Origin: Chenopodium formosanum
Lineage: Eukaryota; Streptophyta; Magnoliopsida; Caryophyllales; Amaranthaceae
Direction of reading: 5' to 3'
DNA length: 64,000 bases
NCBI GenBank assembly: GCA_024500155.1
Contig: CM044862.1
Coordinates: 43,534,001-43,598,000 of the forward strand
In this document: piece by piece, positions 33,942-45,173 of the stretch
How the letters are laid out: the number at the start of each line of letters is the position of its first letter
Numbering within the stretch: position 1 is the stretch's first letter
The notes under the pieces: model-generated
Databases searched by the model: none
Told to the model about the DNA's origin: nothing
The model's input: the letters and a program-made list of their open reading frames with translations, nothing else
Made by a program: the position numbers and the translations under genes

Positions 33942-35597
33942 GGATTTCTATTTTAATTCCTGAATTTGTTTCGGCAATGATTTAGAATGAGTGGATGAGA
34001 CTCGAAAAGTTCTAAGTATTTCATGTGCGTAATTTTGATTAACATTATTGTCATATGCATAAAAAGGTTCTCATTGGAAAGACCATCCGTAATGAGTCAA
34101 AAACATAGGATTTTACACGTAGGAAATTTGAGAAATGTCTTTCACAACTAGGACTGAAATAACACCGCGCGAAACTAGATGATTTTATTGAGCACAGAAA
34201 GTTGCTGAGGCATGTGGGAAGTAGCATCAGGGGCCAGAGCTTGGCGCCATACTTTTAGCCTTAGCGCCAGACGCCAGTAATGGCGCCAAGCGCTACAGTT
34301 AAAAGTTGGCGCCAGTCTCTGTTTGCTGGCGCCAATTTTCCCCAATACCGAGCCAGAAATATGCGTTCTAATTTCGTCCGATTTTTCGTATTGTTTGCTC
34401 GATCCTACTTCCTGATTGAGTTTTTTTCTCACTTTTCTGAAACCCATATGTGTTCTACATATGGACATAACCCTCTGGGAATTCATGCTCTATCTACCCG
34501 ATTGAACACTCCTGGCAACAAAGGGTACATCTGAGAGGTTGAATTCACAAACCATGGAAGTGAGTTTTTTCTAAAAACTCGCGGTGTCCTATCCACACGC
34601 GTTAACCCTTCACGGTTAGGCTTCTACGCGGTACATCTGGACAATTAACCATGGACCCTATTTGACTAAACCATATCCCGAACTTTAGAGAACTAGAGCC
34701 ATGGTTAGGTTGCGAACTCATTGCATCATATTGTGCCTACTTGACTAATTGTTCATTATTTGTTGTGCATATATATTCTATGCTTCTCTTAACCATTTGT
34801 TGATTTGTGTTGAGATTAAAATTAATGACTTAAAGAACTTTGCCTAATTAATTAATTAATTAATTTAAGTCAATAAAGTTTCTTTTTAATCGGAATTGAC
34901 CTAGTACGACTTTAGGCATACCCCAGTTGACTAATAAAACCGAAAACAGTCCCAGACCAAGGCTCCAATATTGGTGCCAAAGTCTAAGCTGTAGCGCCAC
35001 TTTATGGTGTGTAGCGCCTGACATTTACTAAAAAGTCTGGCGCCAATCACCATATTGTGACGCCAGTCCTGTCGCTTGGCCGACAGTTCGGATTATTTGT
35101 CGAGTCATCACCTAATGTCTAATTAGTCAGTTTTCTGTTTAATTCGGTTAGTTTTGCCGACAAAAATGCTTAATTAAATTAATGTTTGAGTTTAGGCACT
35201 AAGTCCCATGGTCTTACACAAGAGTCCAAACATGTCACTTACACTCAATACACACACCAATACACATGTCTTGATCATGATTAAGAGAGTCTTGTGTGCG
35301 CGCCTTTTTTCGTCATTTTTTTTAGGGGGGTAAGTCGGATATTAATCCTCCAATAAATAATAATACTTAGTTCCCTAAACACATGTACATTATTGCTCCC
35401 TAAAAATATGCATACCTTTTTTAAAAAAAATAAAAACCAAAGTCAAAATTGATTCGAGTCAAGTAATTAAAACGCAAATTGGCTTAATTTACAGCGCGTG
35501 GTCAAGAAAGGAAGGACGATTAATCAAAGATAACCTCTTCGTACAAGTCTAACTTTTCGACAAACCTATAGCCCGCAAGAGGAAAGCAAGAGTCATA
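33942..35597 (+). other. Untranslated leader, inner copy 2
   Basis: Homologous throughout to 17466-19120. It carries GGCGCC clusters at about 34225-34335 and 34970-35070. No gene is seen; an 84-codon frame at 34280-34534 runs through one cluster and is not conserved in copy 1. Confidence 0.65.
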
Positions 35598-36682
35598 ATG
35601 GCAACTCAAGAAGAAGTCAATGATCTCAAGAACCAACTAGCAACTGTAACTGAGACACTGAAACTTCTCGCACTTAAGATCGAGGATCCCGTGAAGCAAC
35701 AACAAATGGACCTCATGCAAGAGAGCCTAAGCAAGTTGTCCAGCGACTACAAATTTCAAGAACTCACATCCCAAGGGGTCTCGGTGGATAAAGATCTTCT
35801 TCCGCAGAAGTTCAGTGCAAACGACATCCCAAAATTTAGGGCAATCGACAACCCCTACTTCCATCTAAGAGCATTTGAAACAATAATGAGTATCAAGGGT
35901 ATCGATAAGAAAGTCTTCCCTTCCCTGTTCTCGCTATCTCTCGAGACCGTTTGCCAACAATGGTTCTTTTCTCTTGAAAAAAAAAGACCTCTACCTGGGA
36001 ATCCATAGCAAACGCTTTCGTTGATAGGTACAAGTGCAACATTCAAGTCGAAACTGACCATAGAGAACTTGAAATCATCAAACAGAAGGAGAATGAAGGC
36101 TTCACTACTTTCTTTAACAAGTGGAGAGAAACCTCAGCTAAAATGATCGAGGTACCAAGTGAAAAAGAGTCCGTGAGACTGTTTATTAAAAACCTCCAAG
36201 AAAAATATTCAAAACATCTTAAATATCAAAACAACCTTCATACTTTTAAGGCTGTTTACGATATTGGGATTAATATTGAAGATGACTTGGCTAAATCTAA
36301 AGCTGCCAACAATAGCTCCAACAATGGCTGAAAAGGAAAGAAGAACGACAATCCTTCTTCTTCCAAAACCGCCCACACAAATAATGTTAGCACCTTTAAT
36401 CTAGGAGAAGTCCTCGCCATGAACAACCAAAGACAAAAGAAACCATTTAGGAGAAACTTCACTCCTATTGGCATGAGCTATGACACCGCATTTGATCGAT
36501 TAAATGCAAAAGGTCTTATAACTCCCATTGGACAATTTGGAGATCCACCAGTTTAGAAGAGGTCGCCTAACTGGAACCCCAACGCACATTGCAAGTATCA
36601 CCAAGGTAGGGGCCATTCTACTGAAAGTTGTTGGAAGCTTAAGGAAGTTATCCAAGACCTAATTGACAGTAACAAGCTACCG
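35598..36682 (+). pseudogene. gag: gag N-terminal and core, inner copy 2 (broken)
   Basis: Same start (MATQEEVNDLKNQL) as copy 1. The first 125 or so codons are intact. They include a Gln at the position that is a stop in copy 1. A one-base shortening of an A-run near 35977-35985 then shifts the frame. In the corrected frame there are further stops at 36329-36331 (Trp to TGA) and 36554-36556. The first CX2HX4HX4C knuckle lies just after (about 36590-36630). These lesions differ from those of copy 1, so decay happened after duplication. Confidence 0.88.
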
Positions 36683-38419
36683 TTGCCCCCTACCAGTAAG
36701 AAGCCAAGTATCGACAATGCACCTCTAGCTCACACTTTGGCTATCTCCGATGAAGAAAGCAAAGTTGACCCCTCATATCTCATTAAGCCTATCAAAGCAA
36801 CCAACGTCGAAGAAAAGATCTTTTTCGACGTCAAAGATAACCTCCCAGAACCAGCAAATGAGGTAGACATACGGTTGCTCACACTGTTTATGAGGGAGAC
36901 ATCGCAATTGTTACGTGAAACCCTCAAAATTATGAACGAACTTCACAGGAAATATGAGGAAGAACCTAAAAGAGAATTCACACCAGTGGAAACGACTTAT
37001 GAGGCAAAGTATTTTCCCTTACAATTTACCGAAAGACCCAAGAAGAGTAATAAAGTTTATAATCCAATTGGGATCCCGTATGCACAAATGTTTAAAATGC
37101 TCTCCAAGAGTGGCAAGGTCAAACCTCTCGAACCGAGACCATTTGAATCATTAAAAAGGACAGATAGATATTACTGTCAGTACCATCAGTCAGGGAGGCA
37201 CACCCTAGAAAACTGCTTCAAATTCAAGGATTTGGTGCAGAAAATGATTGATAAAAAGGAGTTAGTCCAAGTTCAACAAGAAGAGGACATAACTGTTAAT
37301 GGAGTATGGGACAGTGATGAAGAAGATGTCTACCTAAAAGACATAGTAGGATCTTCACCTTCTGTATCATACACCACAGACGACATTTGGGCTGAAGAAG
37401 ATTCATCAATAGACGTCCTCACAAGATCCGGGAGAATGCAACCTCCCGTTTCAACACAACCTATGCCTACTGTACAGCAAGTTCCCATGCCTATCATCGA
37501 AGACAATGACATCGTTAAACAACTCAAGAAAACAAAAGTTAAGATGAATGTATGGAAGCTTTTGGCAACATCTCGAGAACATAGGTTGGCTGTGATGAAT
37601 GCCTTGGATAAAATCGGGATAGATTCTGACACCACTCCTGAGGGACTAGCTAACTTCCTCACGAGTGATCTCCCTAGTCCAATCAATCTAATCACTTTCT
37701 CTGACAAAGATTTACCCCCAGAAGGTGACAAATACTACAAGGCGTTAAACCTCACGGTAGTCTGCAAAAGGATGAATGTTCCCATGACTCTTGTAGACAA
37801 TGGATCGGCTATTAATGTCTGCCCTCTTAGGACTGCGAGGATGCTCGGCATAAGGGATGAGGATTTAACTCCGTCCACACAAGGAATAAGAACTTACGAT
37901 AATACTCGACGTCAAGCTCTTGGCAAAATAACCCTAAATGTAACGGCAGGAGCAATAGAACATGCTACTACTTTTCAAGTGGTAGACGTCAAAACCTCAA
38001 TCAATCTGTTATTAGGACGCCCTTGGCTCCATGATCTAAAGGTCGTCCCTTCATCTCGTAACCAACAAGTGAAAGCTATAGTTGGAGGAATCCCCATCAC
38101 TATTGACGCTTCGCCGATGAGGATCAAATCAATAGAAAATCCAATCATCAACGTGGAGCACGACGAAGATGATGAAGACCTATGGGGCTTTAACGAAGAA
38201 GTTTCCTTAATCCAAGAGGATGAAAGGACATCTCTTTTCCACGATCCCCATTCCAACATGATTATCAACACCATGCTGAAGAAACAAGGACACTTCCCTG
38301 GGATGACCTTAGGACAGAAAAAAGGGATAGCAAAATCGATAGAGTCACCTGGCCTCCCTAAAATAGATACTTTCGGACTTCGTTTCGAATCGACTCGGAA
38401 AGATCTCAAGCGAGCCTAG
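36683..38419 (+). pseudogene. pol: gag C-terminus and protease, inner copy 2
   Basis: This 578-codon frame holds the second zinc knuckle in complete form (CQYHQSGRHTLENC, about 37170-37215). The protease has LVDNGSAINVCP with catalytic Asp near 37796. LLGRPWLHDLKVV and the GMTLGQKKGI G-patch-like stretch follow. It stops at TAG 38417-38419, where copy 1 has a Gln codon. Protease residues seen in the family are present, so the domain itself could fold if translated. Confidence 0.88.
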
Positions 38420-39076
38420 GACAAGTTGAAAGCACGTAGGAACGCTCGCATTCAAAAGAAAGCATTTCCAATGGATTAGTACCCTCTTACGCTTAATGGT
38501 CAGTTTATAAAAGAAGGAGAGGACTATCCATGCCATGAATTTCCTGAACCATTTGTTGTAAATGGCATATGGCAACTAGGATTCGAGATTTTCTTGGATT
38601 GCTACTTCACTGATGAAATCCCAACTCCCGTCCATAAGGAGAAAGCACCCCCATGCTTTGACTTTAACGTCATGGGATTACTGTTTGGGCGAGAAAAGAA
38701 TGAGCCAGTTTATGAGGAAGATAACTCCTCACTCATTCAAACGGTCCTACAAAGCGAAAACTTCGACCCCTCAAAGCTAATTACCCCAGCTGAAGGATCA
38801 CTGCAAGGGTGGTGCAAGACTATCAAGGTGACTAACTCGAGTGGAAGGAAGATATTTATCACGACAGGGCAAGGGCCGATGTTTGAAGAATCGTCAGAGT
38901 CAGAGTCTGAGTCTGAGTCTGAGTCTTTCCCTTTAGAATCTTCTAAGTCTTTAGCTATAATGCCTCCCCTTCCTATTTCTTCTCCTAGGATAGTTAGTGA
39001 TCCAGTCCCTGAGGACATATCACTCTTTGATGTAATGATCTCATAGTATAATAATATCGCTCATTCTCCTTACTCC
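38420..39076 (+). pseudogene. Protease-RT spacer, inner copy 2
   Basis: Same frame as the flanking pol parts but with stops at 38477-38479 and 39044-39046. It encodes the acidic ESESES repeat (38895-38930), a low-complexity tract of alternating GAG/TCT-type codons. Homologous to about 21910-22590 in copy 1, where this stretch is open. Confidence 0.8.
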
Positions 39077-40441
39077 TTGTGTTCTTCCCTAACCCCAGAT
39101 GACGAACATTGCTTAGCTAACGATGAAAAAGATAAAGAAATTATTAAAGCAATGGAAACACTTGAAAAGAAAACACCAGTAATTGAAGAGACTGAAACAG
39201 TTGACATCTCAAATGATTCAACTCATAAAAGAGAAGTTAAAATCGGACTAACACTGAATAAACAAGAAAGAACCGATTTAATTAACTTGCTTAAAGATTT
39301 TATCGATGTATTTGCTTGGTCATATGAAGATATACCAGGCATTAACAGAGAAATAGCTCAACACACTATACCATTAATACCAGGAATGAAACCTGTAAAA
39401 CAAAAGTTGCGTCGAATGAAACTCGACGTAGCACTTAAAATAAAAGAAGAAGTTCAAAAACAAATAACTGCAGGTTTCATCATGGTATCCAAATACCCCG
39501 AATGGGTCGCCAACGTCGTCCAAGTTCTAAAGAAAGACGGAAGGGTAAGGATGTGTGTCGACTATCGAGATCTAAATAAGGCAAGTCCAAAGGACGACTT
39601 CCCTTTGCCACACATCGATATTCTGGTAGACAACACGGCAAATCACGCGCTTCTCTCATTCATGGACGGATATGTAGGGTACAATCAGATTCTCATGGCA
39701 GAAGAAGACATGGAGAAAACGACCTTTATCACACCGTGGGGCACTTACTGTTACACGGTAATGCCATTTGGGTTGAAAAACGCAGGTGCTACTTACCAAC
39801 GTGCAGCAACTGCCTTACTCCACGACATGATGCACAAAGAAGTTGAAGTATATGTCGACGACATGATTGTGAAATCAAAGGACCGTCCAGGCAATCAAGT
39901 AGCCTTAAGGAAATTTTTTGAAAGGCTAAGAAAATACAATATGAGGTTGAATCCATCAAAATGTGCTTTTGGAGTCACTTCAGGCAAGCTCTTGGGATAC
40001 GTCATAAGCTCTAGAGGAATAGAGATAGATCCAACCAAGATTAAAGCAATCATGTTGATGCCACCGCCTAAGACCGAGAAACAGATTCGAGGATTCATTG
40101 GCCGGTTGCAATACATAAGTAGGTTCATATCAAAACTGACAACGATATGTGAACCAATCTTCAAAAAGCTCAAGAAGAATGTACCAGTAATATGGGATGA
40201 TGAGTGTCAAAAAGCCTTTGACAATATCAAAGCCTATCTCGCAAATCCTTTCGTATTAGCGACAGCACTTCCCGGAATACCTCTTAGGTTATATCTGACG
40301 GTTACCAAAGAGACAATGGAAGCCATGCTAGCACAAGAGGTAGAAAACAAAGAGAATGCAATCTATTACTTAAGTAAGAAGATGCTCGAATATGAAACAC
40401 GCTATACACCACTCGAGAAATTGTGCCTCGCTTTGGTGTGA
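39077..40441 (+). CDS. pol: Reverse transcriptase and first RNase H, inner copy 2 (open)
   Basis: This frame carries the complete RT core: KQKLRRMKLDV, DGRVRMCVDYRDLNKA, the Ser codon missing in copy 1, TPWGTYCYTVMPFGLKNA, and YVDD at 39851-39862. It continues through the thumb (LGYVISSRGIEIDPTKI) and into RNase H (YTPLEKLCLALV). It ends at a TGA (40439-40441) where copy 1 has Trp. It is the better RT of the two copies. Two substitutions in conserved text (VVQVLKKDG for VVPVPKKDG) may still harm activity. Confidence 0.88.
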   Translation: MCSSLTPDDEHCLANDEKDKEIIKAMETLEKKTPVIEETETVDISNDSTHKREVKIGLTLNKQERTDLINLLKDFIDVFAWSYEDIPGINREIAQHTIPLIPGMKPVKQKLRRMKLDVALKIKEEVQKQITAGFIMVSKYPEWVANVVQVLKKDGRVRMCVDYRDLNKASPKDDFPLPHIDILVDNTANHALLSFMDGYVGYNQILMAEEDMEKTTFITPWGTYCYTVMPFGLKNAGATYQRAATALLHDMMHKEVEVYVDDMIVKSKDRPGNQVALRKFFERLRKYNMRLNPSKCAFGVTSGKLLGYVISSRGIEIDPTKIKAIMLMPPPKTEKQIRGFIGRLQYISRFISKLTTICEPIFKKLKKNVPVIWDDECQKAFDNIKAYLANPFVLATALPGIPLRLYLTVTKETMEAMLAQEVENKENAIYYLSKKMLEYETRYTPLEKLCLALV

Positions 40442-40453
40442 GCCACAACTAAG

Positions 40454-40900
40454 TTGAGACATTACATGCTGGTGCATACCGTTTTCGTGGTATCTCGACT
40501 GGATCCACTCAAATATCTGTTCGAGAAATCAACACTCAATGGACGAATTTCAAGATGGATAGTCAACTTAGCTCAGTTCGATGTGCGGTTTATGCCACAA
40601 AAAGCTATTAAAGGATCTGTGGTGTCAGACTTTCTGGCAGACTTTCCAATAAAAGACTCGACACCGATACAGAACAATGAATTTCCAGATGAAGATTTGA
40701 TGGTCACCGAAGATGATACTTGGACCTTGTATTTCGACGGAGCCTCAAACCAAAAGGGATGTGGCGTCGGAGTGCTACTAGTATCACCTAAAGAAGAACA
40801 CGTCCCAATCTCAATAAAGCTTGATTTCGACGTTACCAACAATGCTGCTGAATATGAAGCATGTGTGGTAGGCCTTGAAAAACCCTGGCATTGGGAGTAA
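40454..40900 (+). pseudogene. pol: RNase H end and start of second RNase H, inner copy 2
   Basis: Continues the same pol frame after the TGA. It contains YLFEKSTLNGRISRW and the archaeal-type RNase H start (YFDGASNQKGCGVG, NNAAEYEA). A one-base loss near 40878-40885 (GAAAAACCC versus GAAACAACC in copy 1) shifts the frame and ends it at 40900. Confidence 0.85.
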
Positions 40901-42471
40901 AGAAATTAAGAATATTCGGAGACTCTTCTTTGATTATCAATCAAATATCTAAAAGGTGGAAAGTAAGGAGCGAAAGCCTAGCCCCTTACCAAACTTATCT
41001 GGAAACTCTTACCGACCAGTTAGAGAAGGTAGAATACACATATCTACCTAGAGAAGAAAACCAATTTGCTGATGCCTTAGCAAGATTAGCCTCAATGGTT
41101 AGGATTCCCACGGATATCGAGCAAATGCCTCTAACTATCGAAAAAAGGCACAAACCAGCATATATACATGCTATAGAAGACGACGACCCAGTCCAAGACG
41201 AAGATGAAGAACAAGAAGAAGAACCATGGTACACAGACATTCTCAACTATGTCACCAATGGAGAATATCCTCCTCATGCTGACAAAAGAGCGAAACGAAC
41301 CTTGAGACTTTTCGCTTCTCAATATGTACTCATAGACAACGAGCTACATAAAAGGGTACCTAAAGGTCGAGCTCTCCTATGCGTAGGAAAGGTGGATGCA
41401 CAAAGAATAATGAGAATGGTCGACGAAGGAATCTGTGGAACTCATCTAAATGGCAAAATGTTAGTTCAGAAAATTTTGCGAGAAGGGTACTATTGGACTA
41501 CCATGAATAGAGATTGTCATCAATATGTGAAAAGATGTCCTAAGTGTCAAATTTATGCCAATTTACAACATGTTCCTCCATCTTTGCTCTACACCTACAC
41601 ATCACCATGGCCATTCTCTACATGGGGAATTGATATAATTGGCAAGATCACTCCCTCAGGGACAGGAGGCCACGAATTTATTCTAGTAGCAATTGATTAC
41701 TTTACAAAGTGGGTAGAAGCGCAATCATATGCTAAACTCACTGCAAAACATGTAGCACTCTTTATCGAGAGAAATATCATTTGTCGATATGGAGTCCCAC
41801 ATGAAATGATAAGTGACAATGGAACTCACTTTCAAGCCGAATGTGAAGAATTGCTACATAAATATGGTATCCAACATCATCATTTGTCCCCTTATAGACC
41901 TCAAGCAAACGGAGCAGTTAAGGCAGCTAATAAGAATTTAAAGACTATCATCGAGAAAATGACAGAAAATTATAAGGATTGGCCTGACAAACTTCACTTT
42001 GCACTGTTGGGTTATCGCACGTCAATCCGTACGTCAACAGGAAATACACCATTTTCTCTGGTATATGGAATGGATGTCGTACAACCTGTTGAACTAGAAA
42101 TACCATCTCTACGCATTGCGCTAGAGAGTAAACTTGATGAAGTTGAATGGACTAGGGCACGATATGAAGAATTGATCCTACTCGACGAAAAACGACTAGA
42201 AGCTCTTCATCACACTCAGTGCTATCAAACTCGTATGTCTAGACATTTTAATAAGAAGGTCAAGACAAGAAATATCAAAGTAGGAGATTTGGTATTAAAA
42301 GCACTAAGGAAAAATGTTTTAGATCCAAGGGGAAAGTTTAGACCTAATTGGTCTAACCCCTACATTGTCAAAACAATCTTGTCAGGTGGTGCAGCAAAAT
42401 TAAATGATATGGATGGCAACGAATTCTCAAACATGACCAATCTTGACCAACATAAAAAATACTACCCATAA
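40891..42471 (+). pseudogene. pol: Second RNase H tail and integrase, inner copy 2 (catalytic Glu lost)
   Basis: This 526-codon frame keeps FGDSSLIINQ (third RNase H acidic residue) and ENQFADALA. The integrase zinc region and DDE core follow, with WGIDIIG and SDNGTHF intact. The catalytic Glu codon is AAG (41920-41922, GAVKAAN), a G-to-A change from copy 1. It therefore looks open but should be inactive for integration. The C-terminal part also differs from copy 1 at conserved text (SNPYIV for SGPYIV). Confidence 0.88.
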
Positions 42472-42996
42472 TTACTTGAGTAGGACACTCGAGAGAGCTA
42501 CGTTCGGCCTGATTCTTTAGGAAATGATACGTACGCAACCCTTTACGGGTGCGGCCACTTTATTATTCGACATCTCTGCATTCCAGAATCAACTAGAAGT
42601 CAACAAAAAGTCGGAAAACTATTGGCGTCGCAGAACTGAGTCTGGCGCCAGACACAAGCCATTAGCGCCAGACGATAGAATTGGCGCCTGGCGCCAAACC
42701 TCAATAGCTGATGCCAAATTGTAATTACTGGCGCCAACTCAGTAATAAAATCTGGGCGAATTTCGGTGTTTTTCGGAAAATTTTCGACTTCCGTACTCGA
42801 AAAATTTCTGGAAAATTAATTTTTTTTTCGATTTTTCATTGCTTTAATAAAATAAATTTAAAGTAACAATTTAATTGAAAGCTGAAATTTTATTAATAAA
42901 ATAAAATTACATTGTTCATGGAATTTAAATAAGGCTGAAATAAATTAACTTTAAATAAAATTTAACAATCTAATGAATCTAAAGCTAAGCAATGTT
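42472..42996 (+). other. Spacer between integrase and antisense gene 1, copy 2
   Basis: Homologous to 25972-26494, with a GGCGCC cluster at 42625-42740. No gene is seen. Confidence 0.6.
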
Positions 42997-44493
42997 CTAA
43001 TCTTTCTTCTCCTTCTTTGCTCTTTTCCAATTCTTTTCTGTTTCCTCCTCTTCATCTATTACTTTAGCTAGTAGGCATCCTTTAGAGGACCTACATTCAA
43101 TTTTGGAATAGATTGTCTCCCTTTCCGCTAGCACCCCATGCTTCTTTTCCACCCAAACCTTTTTGTCTGTGTTGGTAGTTTTCCTTTTCCCCTTGTCTTT
43201 AGTAGAATTCTTCTTCTTAGGCATGGTAGGTGTTTGGAATTCAATTCTTGCACCTAAGCGTTCTTTGGCCGGTGTCACCCTGTCACCTAGATGATTCTTC
43301 ACATCGGTTCTACCCTGATCAATTGAAGACTTCTTCAACAACCACTTCTTTACATCATTAGGTAAAGAAGGGGGAACCTTTTGGGTAATCACTTCCCATA
43401 AAGGTCTAGCGCTCCAGTAAGTGTCAAATTTATCTACTTCTTGAGATACGGGATACTTATAGGGAGGACGAAGATCCACGGAAGGAATATTTTGAAGCAA
43501 GCCATATTGTCTCTTTACTCTGTGTGTTACACGAGACAAGCTTGGAAGACGGCAGAAAGGTTGCTTGTTAACACCAACCATCCTTTTTATTTTCCACCAT
43601 GGGATGACCCACTTGATAGCAAAATCACGTGATTCAAAGACTTTTCTCCACCCATGGCGCCCAATTTTAGGGATGCGCTTCTTCCTTCTCACGAAACAGG
43701 TGGGAGTATAATTTTCAATGTCGTCCGGAGGGCCAATTAATCCTAGTCTCTCCATTAGCCACATCTGTAAAAAAAAATGCAATGCAAATAAATTATTATT
43801 ACAATACAAAAATATATTTTTTGATTTCTGTAATTAAAAATATTGTTTTTCTACCTGTAATAAAATTGGAGAGCCGCGAAGAGGCGCCTTTAGGTCCCTT
43901 TTAAATTCATCTAGACTAATCATAGTCTCTCCAACTATTAATGGCATTGGATTTCTCCCTGATTCAATTTGTTATAGCACAGTGGTTATAATTGATTGAC
44001 CCTCGTTAATTTTACCACTACTAAAACAATATTGATTAAGCATGCAGAATAAGAACGCCCTTCTTCTATATATGTGAAAAGATTCAGAAAGCGGTTTATC
44101 AAAATAATAGCGTGCGAATTCTTTCAAGTTCAATACATTGCCATCTACTATTTTTGATAAATCCCTTTCCTTCGAGTTAAAGAAGCGCTCAAAATCCTTA
44201 TAGTAATATGCATCTACTCTAGGGATTACTACCAGGTCTATTGCAGGGAAGCCTAAAATAGCACCAAACTCCTCTAGCAAAGGGCTAATTTCATCATACC
44301 CTATTCTAAAACAATGTGTATCAATGTTCCAAAATTCTAAAGCGGTATGTATGAAGTCTATGTCTAAATCTACCCCTTTGATGTCATAAATTCCCCCCAA
44401 GTGAAACAAATCCAGTTCTTTTCTTTCTCTAGCATTAAGAGATCGACACCATTCATGAGAGTATTGGGTGAAAGTTTTAGTGGCTAAACACAT
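42997..44493 (-). pseudogene. Antisense gene 1, PMD-like extra ORF, inner copy 2
   Basis: Exon 1 is 44493-43855, the intron is 43854-43765 (CAG/GTAGAA donor, TTTTTTTTTACAG acceptor, 90 bp), and exon 2 is 43764-42997. The donor is closer to consensus than in copy 1 (CAA/GTAGAA). The key block reads HCFRIGYDEISPLLEEFGAILGFP. The only in-frame stop in exon 1 is the shared TAA at 43972-43974. A TATA-like CATAAATAG (44566-44575) lies about 75 bp upstream of the ATG, with the GGCGCC cluster (44615-44725) behind it. The protein would be basic at its C-terminus. Function is unknown. Confidence 0.65.
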
Positions 44494-45173
44494 GATTATT
44501 ATTTTTTCTAAAGAGAAGAATATTTTTTTCGTTGGAATTATGAGAAGAATCGGCTGAGCAGGGGGCTATTTATGTATAAATTGCGAGGAATTTCAATCTG
44601 ACTGAAATACGGAGTCAGCGCCAATTGGCGTCACGTACCCGATATTGGCGTCACCCATCAGCTCTTGGCGCCACACGCTAGGTGTAGCGCCTGGCGCCAC
44701 GCGCCACAGGCTGACGCCAGCTGGCGCCAAGTTAGCAGAGAAACCGCGCGTGCTCAGTTGCGTTTTGATATTAAACTTGAGTAGGTTAATGACTTTATGG
44801 CCCCGTTTTAATTTTTTCTAAATATTTTTTTTTCTATCCTTTTCTTAATTAATTAATTAAATATAGCAATTATTTTTAGTTAATTTTATTTCTTTTTTGG
44901 ATTTTATATTCATTTTCAAAAAACCAGCTTTTTCTCCGTTTTGTTTTTTATTTTTCTTTTTGGGGAAGAGAGTCGGATTATACCCTCCATCAATAAAAAA
45001 AAATGACAGAATTTTTGCGCAAAATTGTTATCACATTTGCACACACCAACATACACTAACATAATAATAAATAATAATGAATTACAATAACATAAAGTAC
45101 AAAGTGTCTAAATAATGAGTCAAAGGCAAAGTTCTATAAAAAGTCAAAATAAAAATACATATACAGAAACAAA
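44494..45173 (-). promoter_or_regulatory. Promoter region of antisense gene 1, copy 2, and spacer
   Basis: Contains the TATA-like box and GGCGCC cluster described for antisense gene 1, then AT-rich DNA up to the end of antisense gene 2. Nothing else recognisable. Confidence 0.45.
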
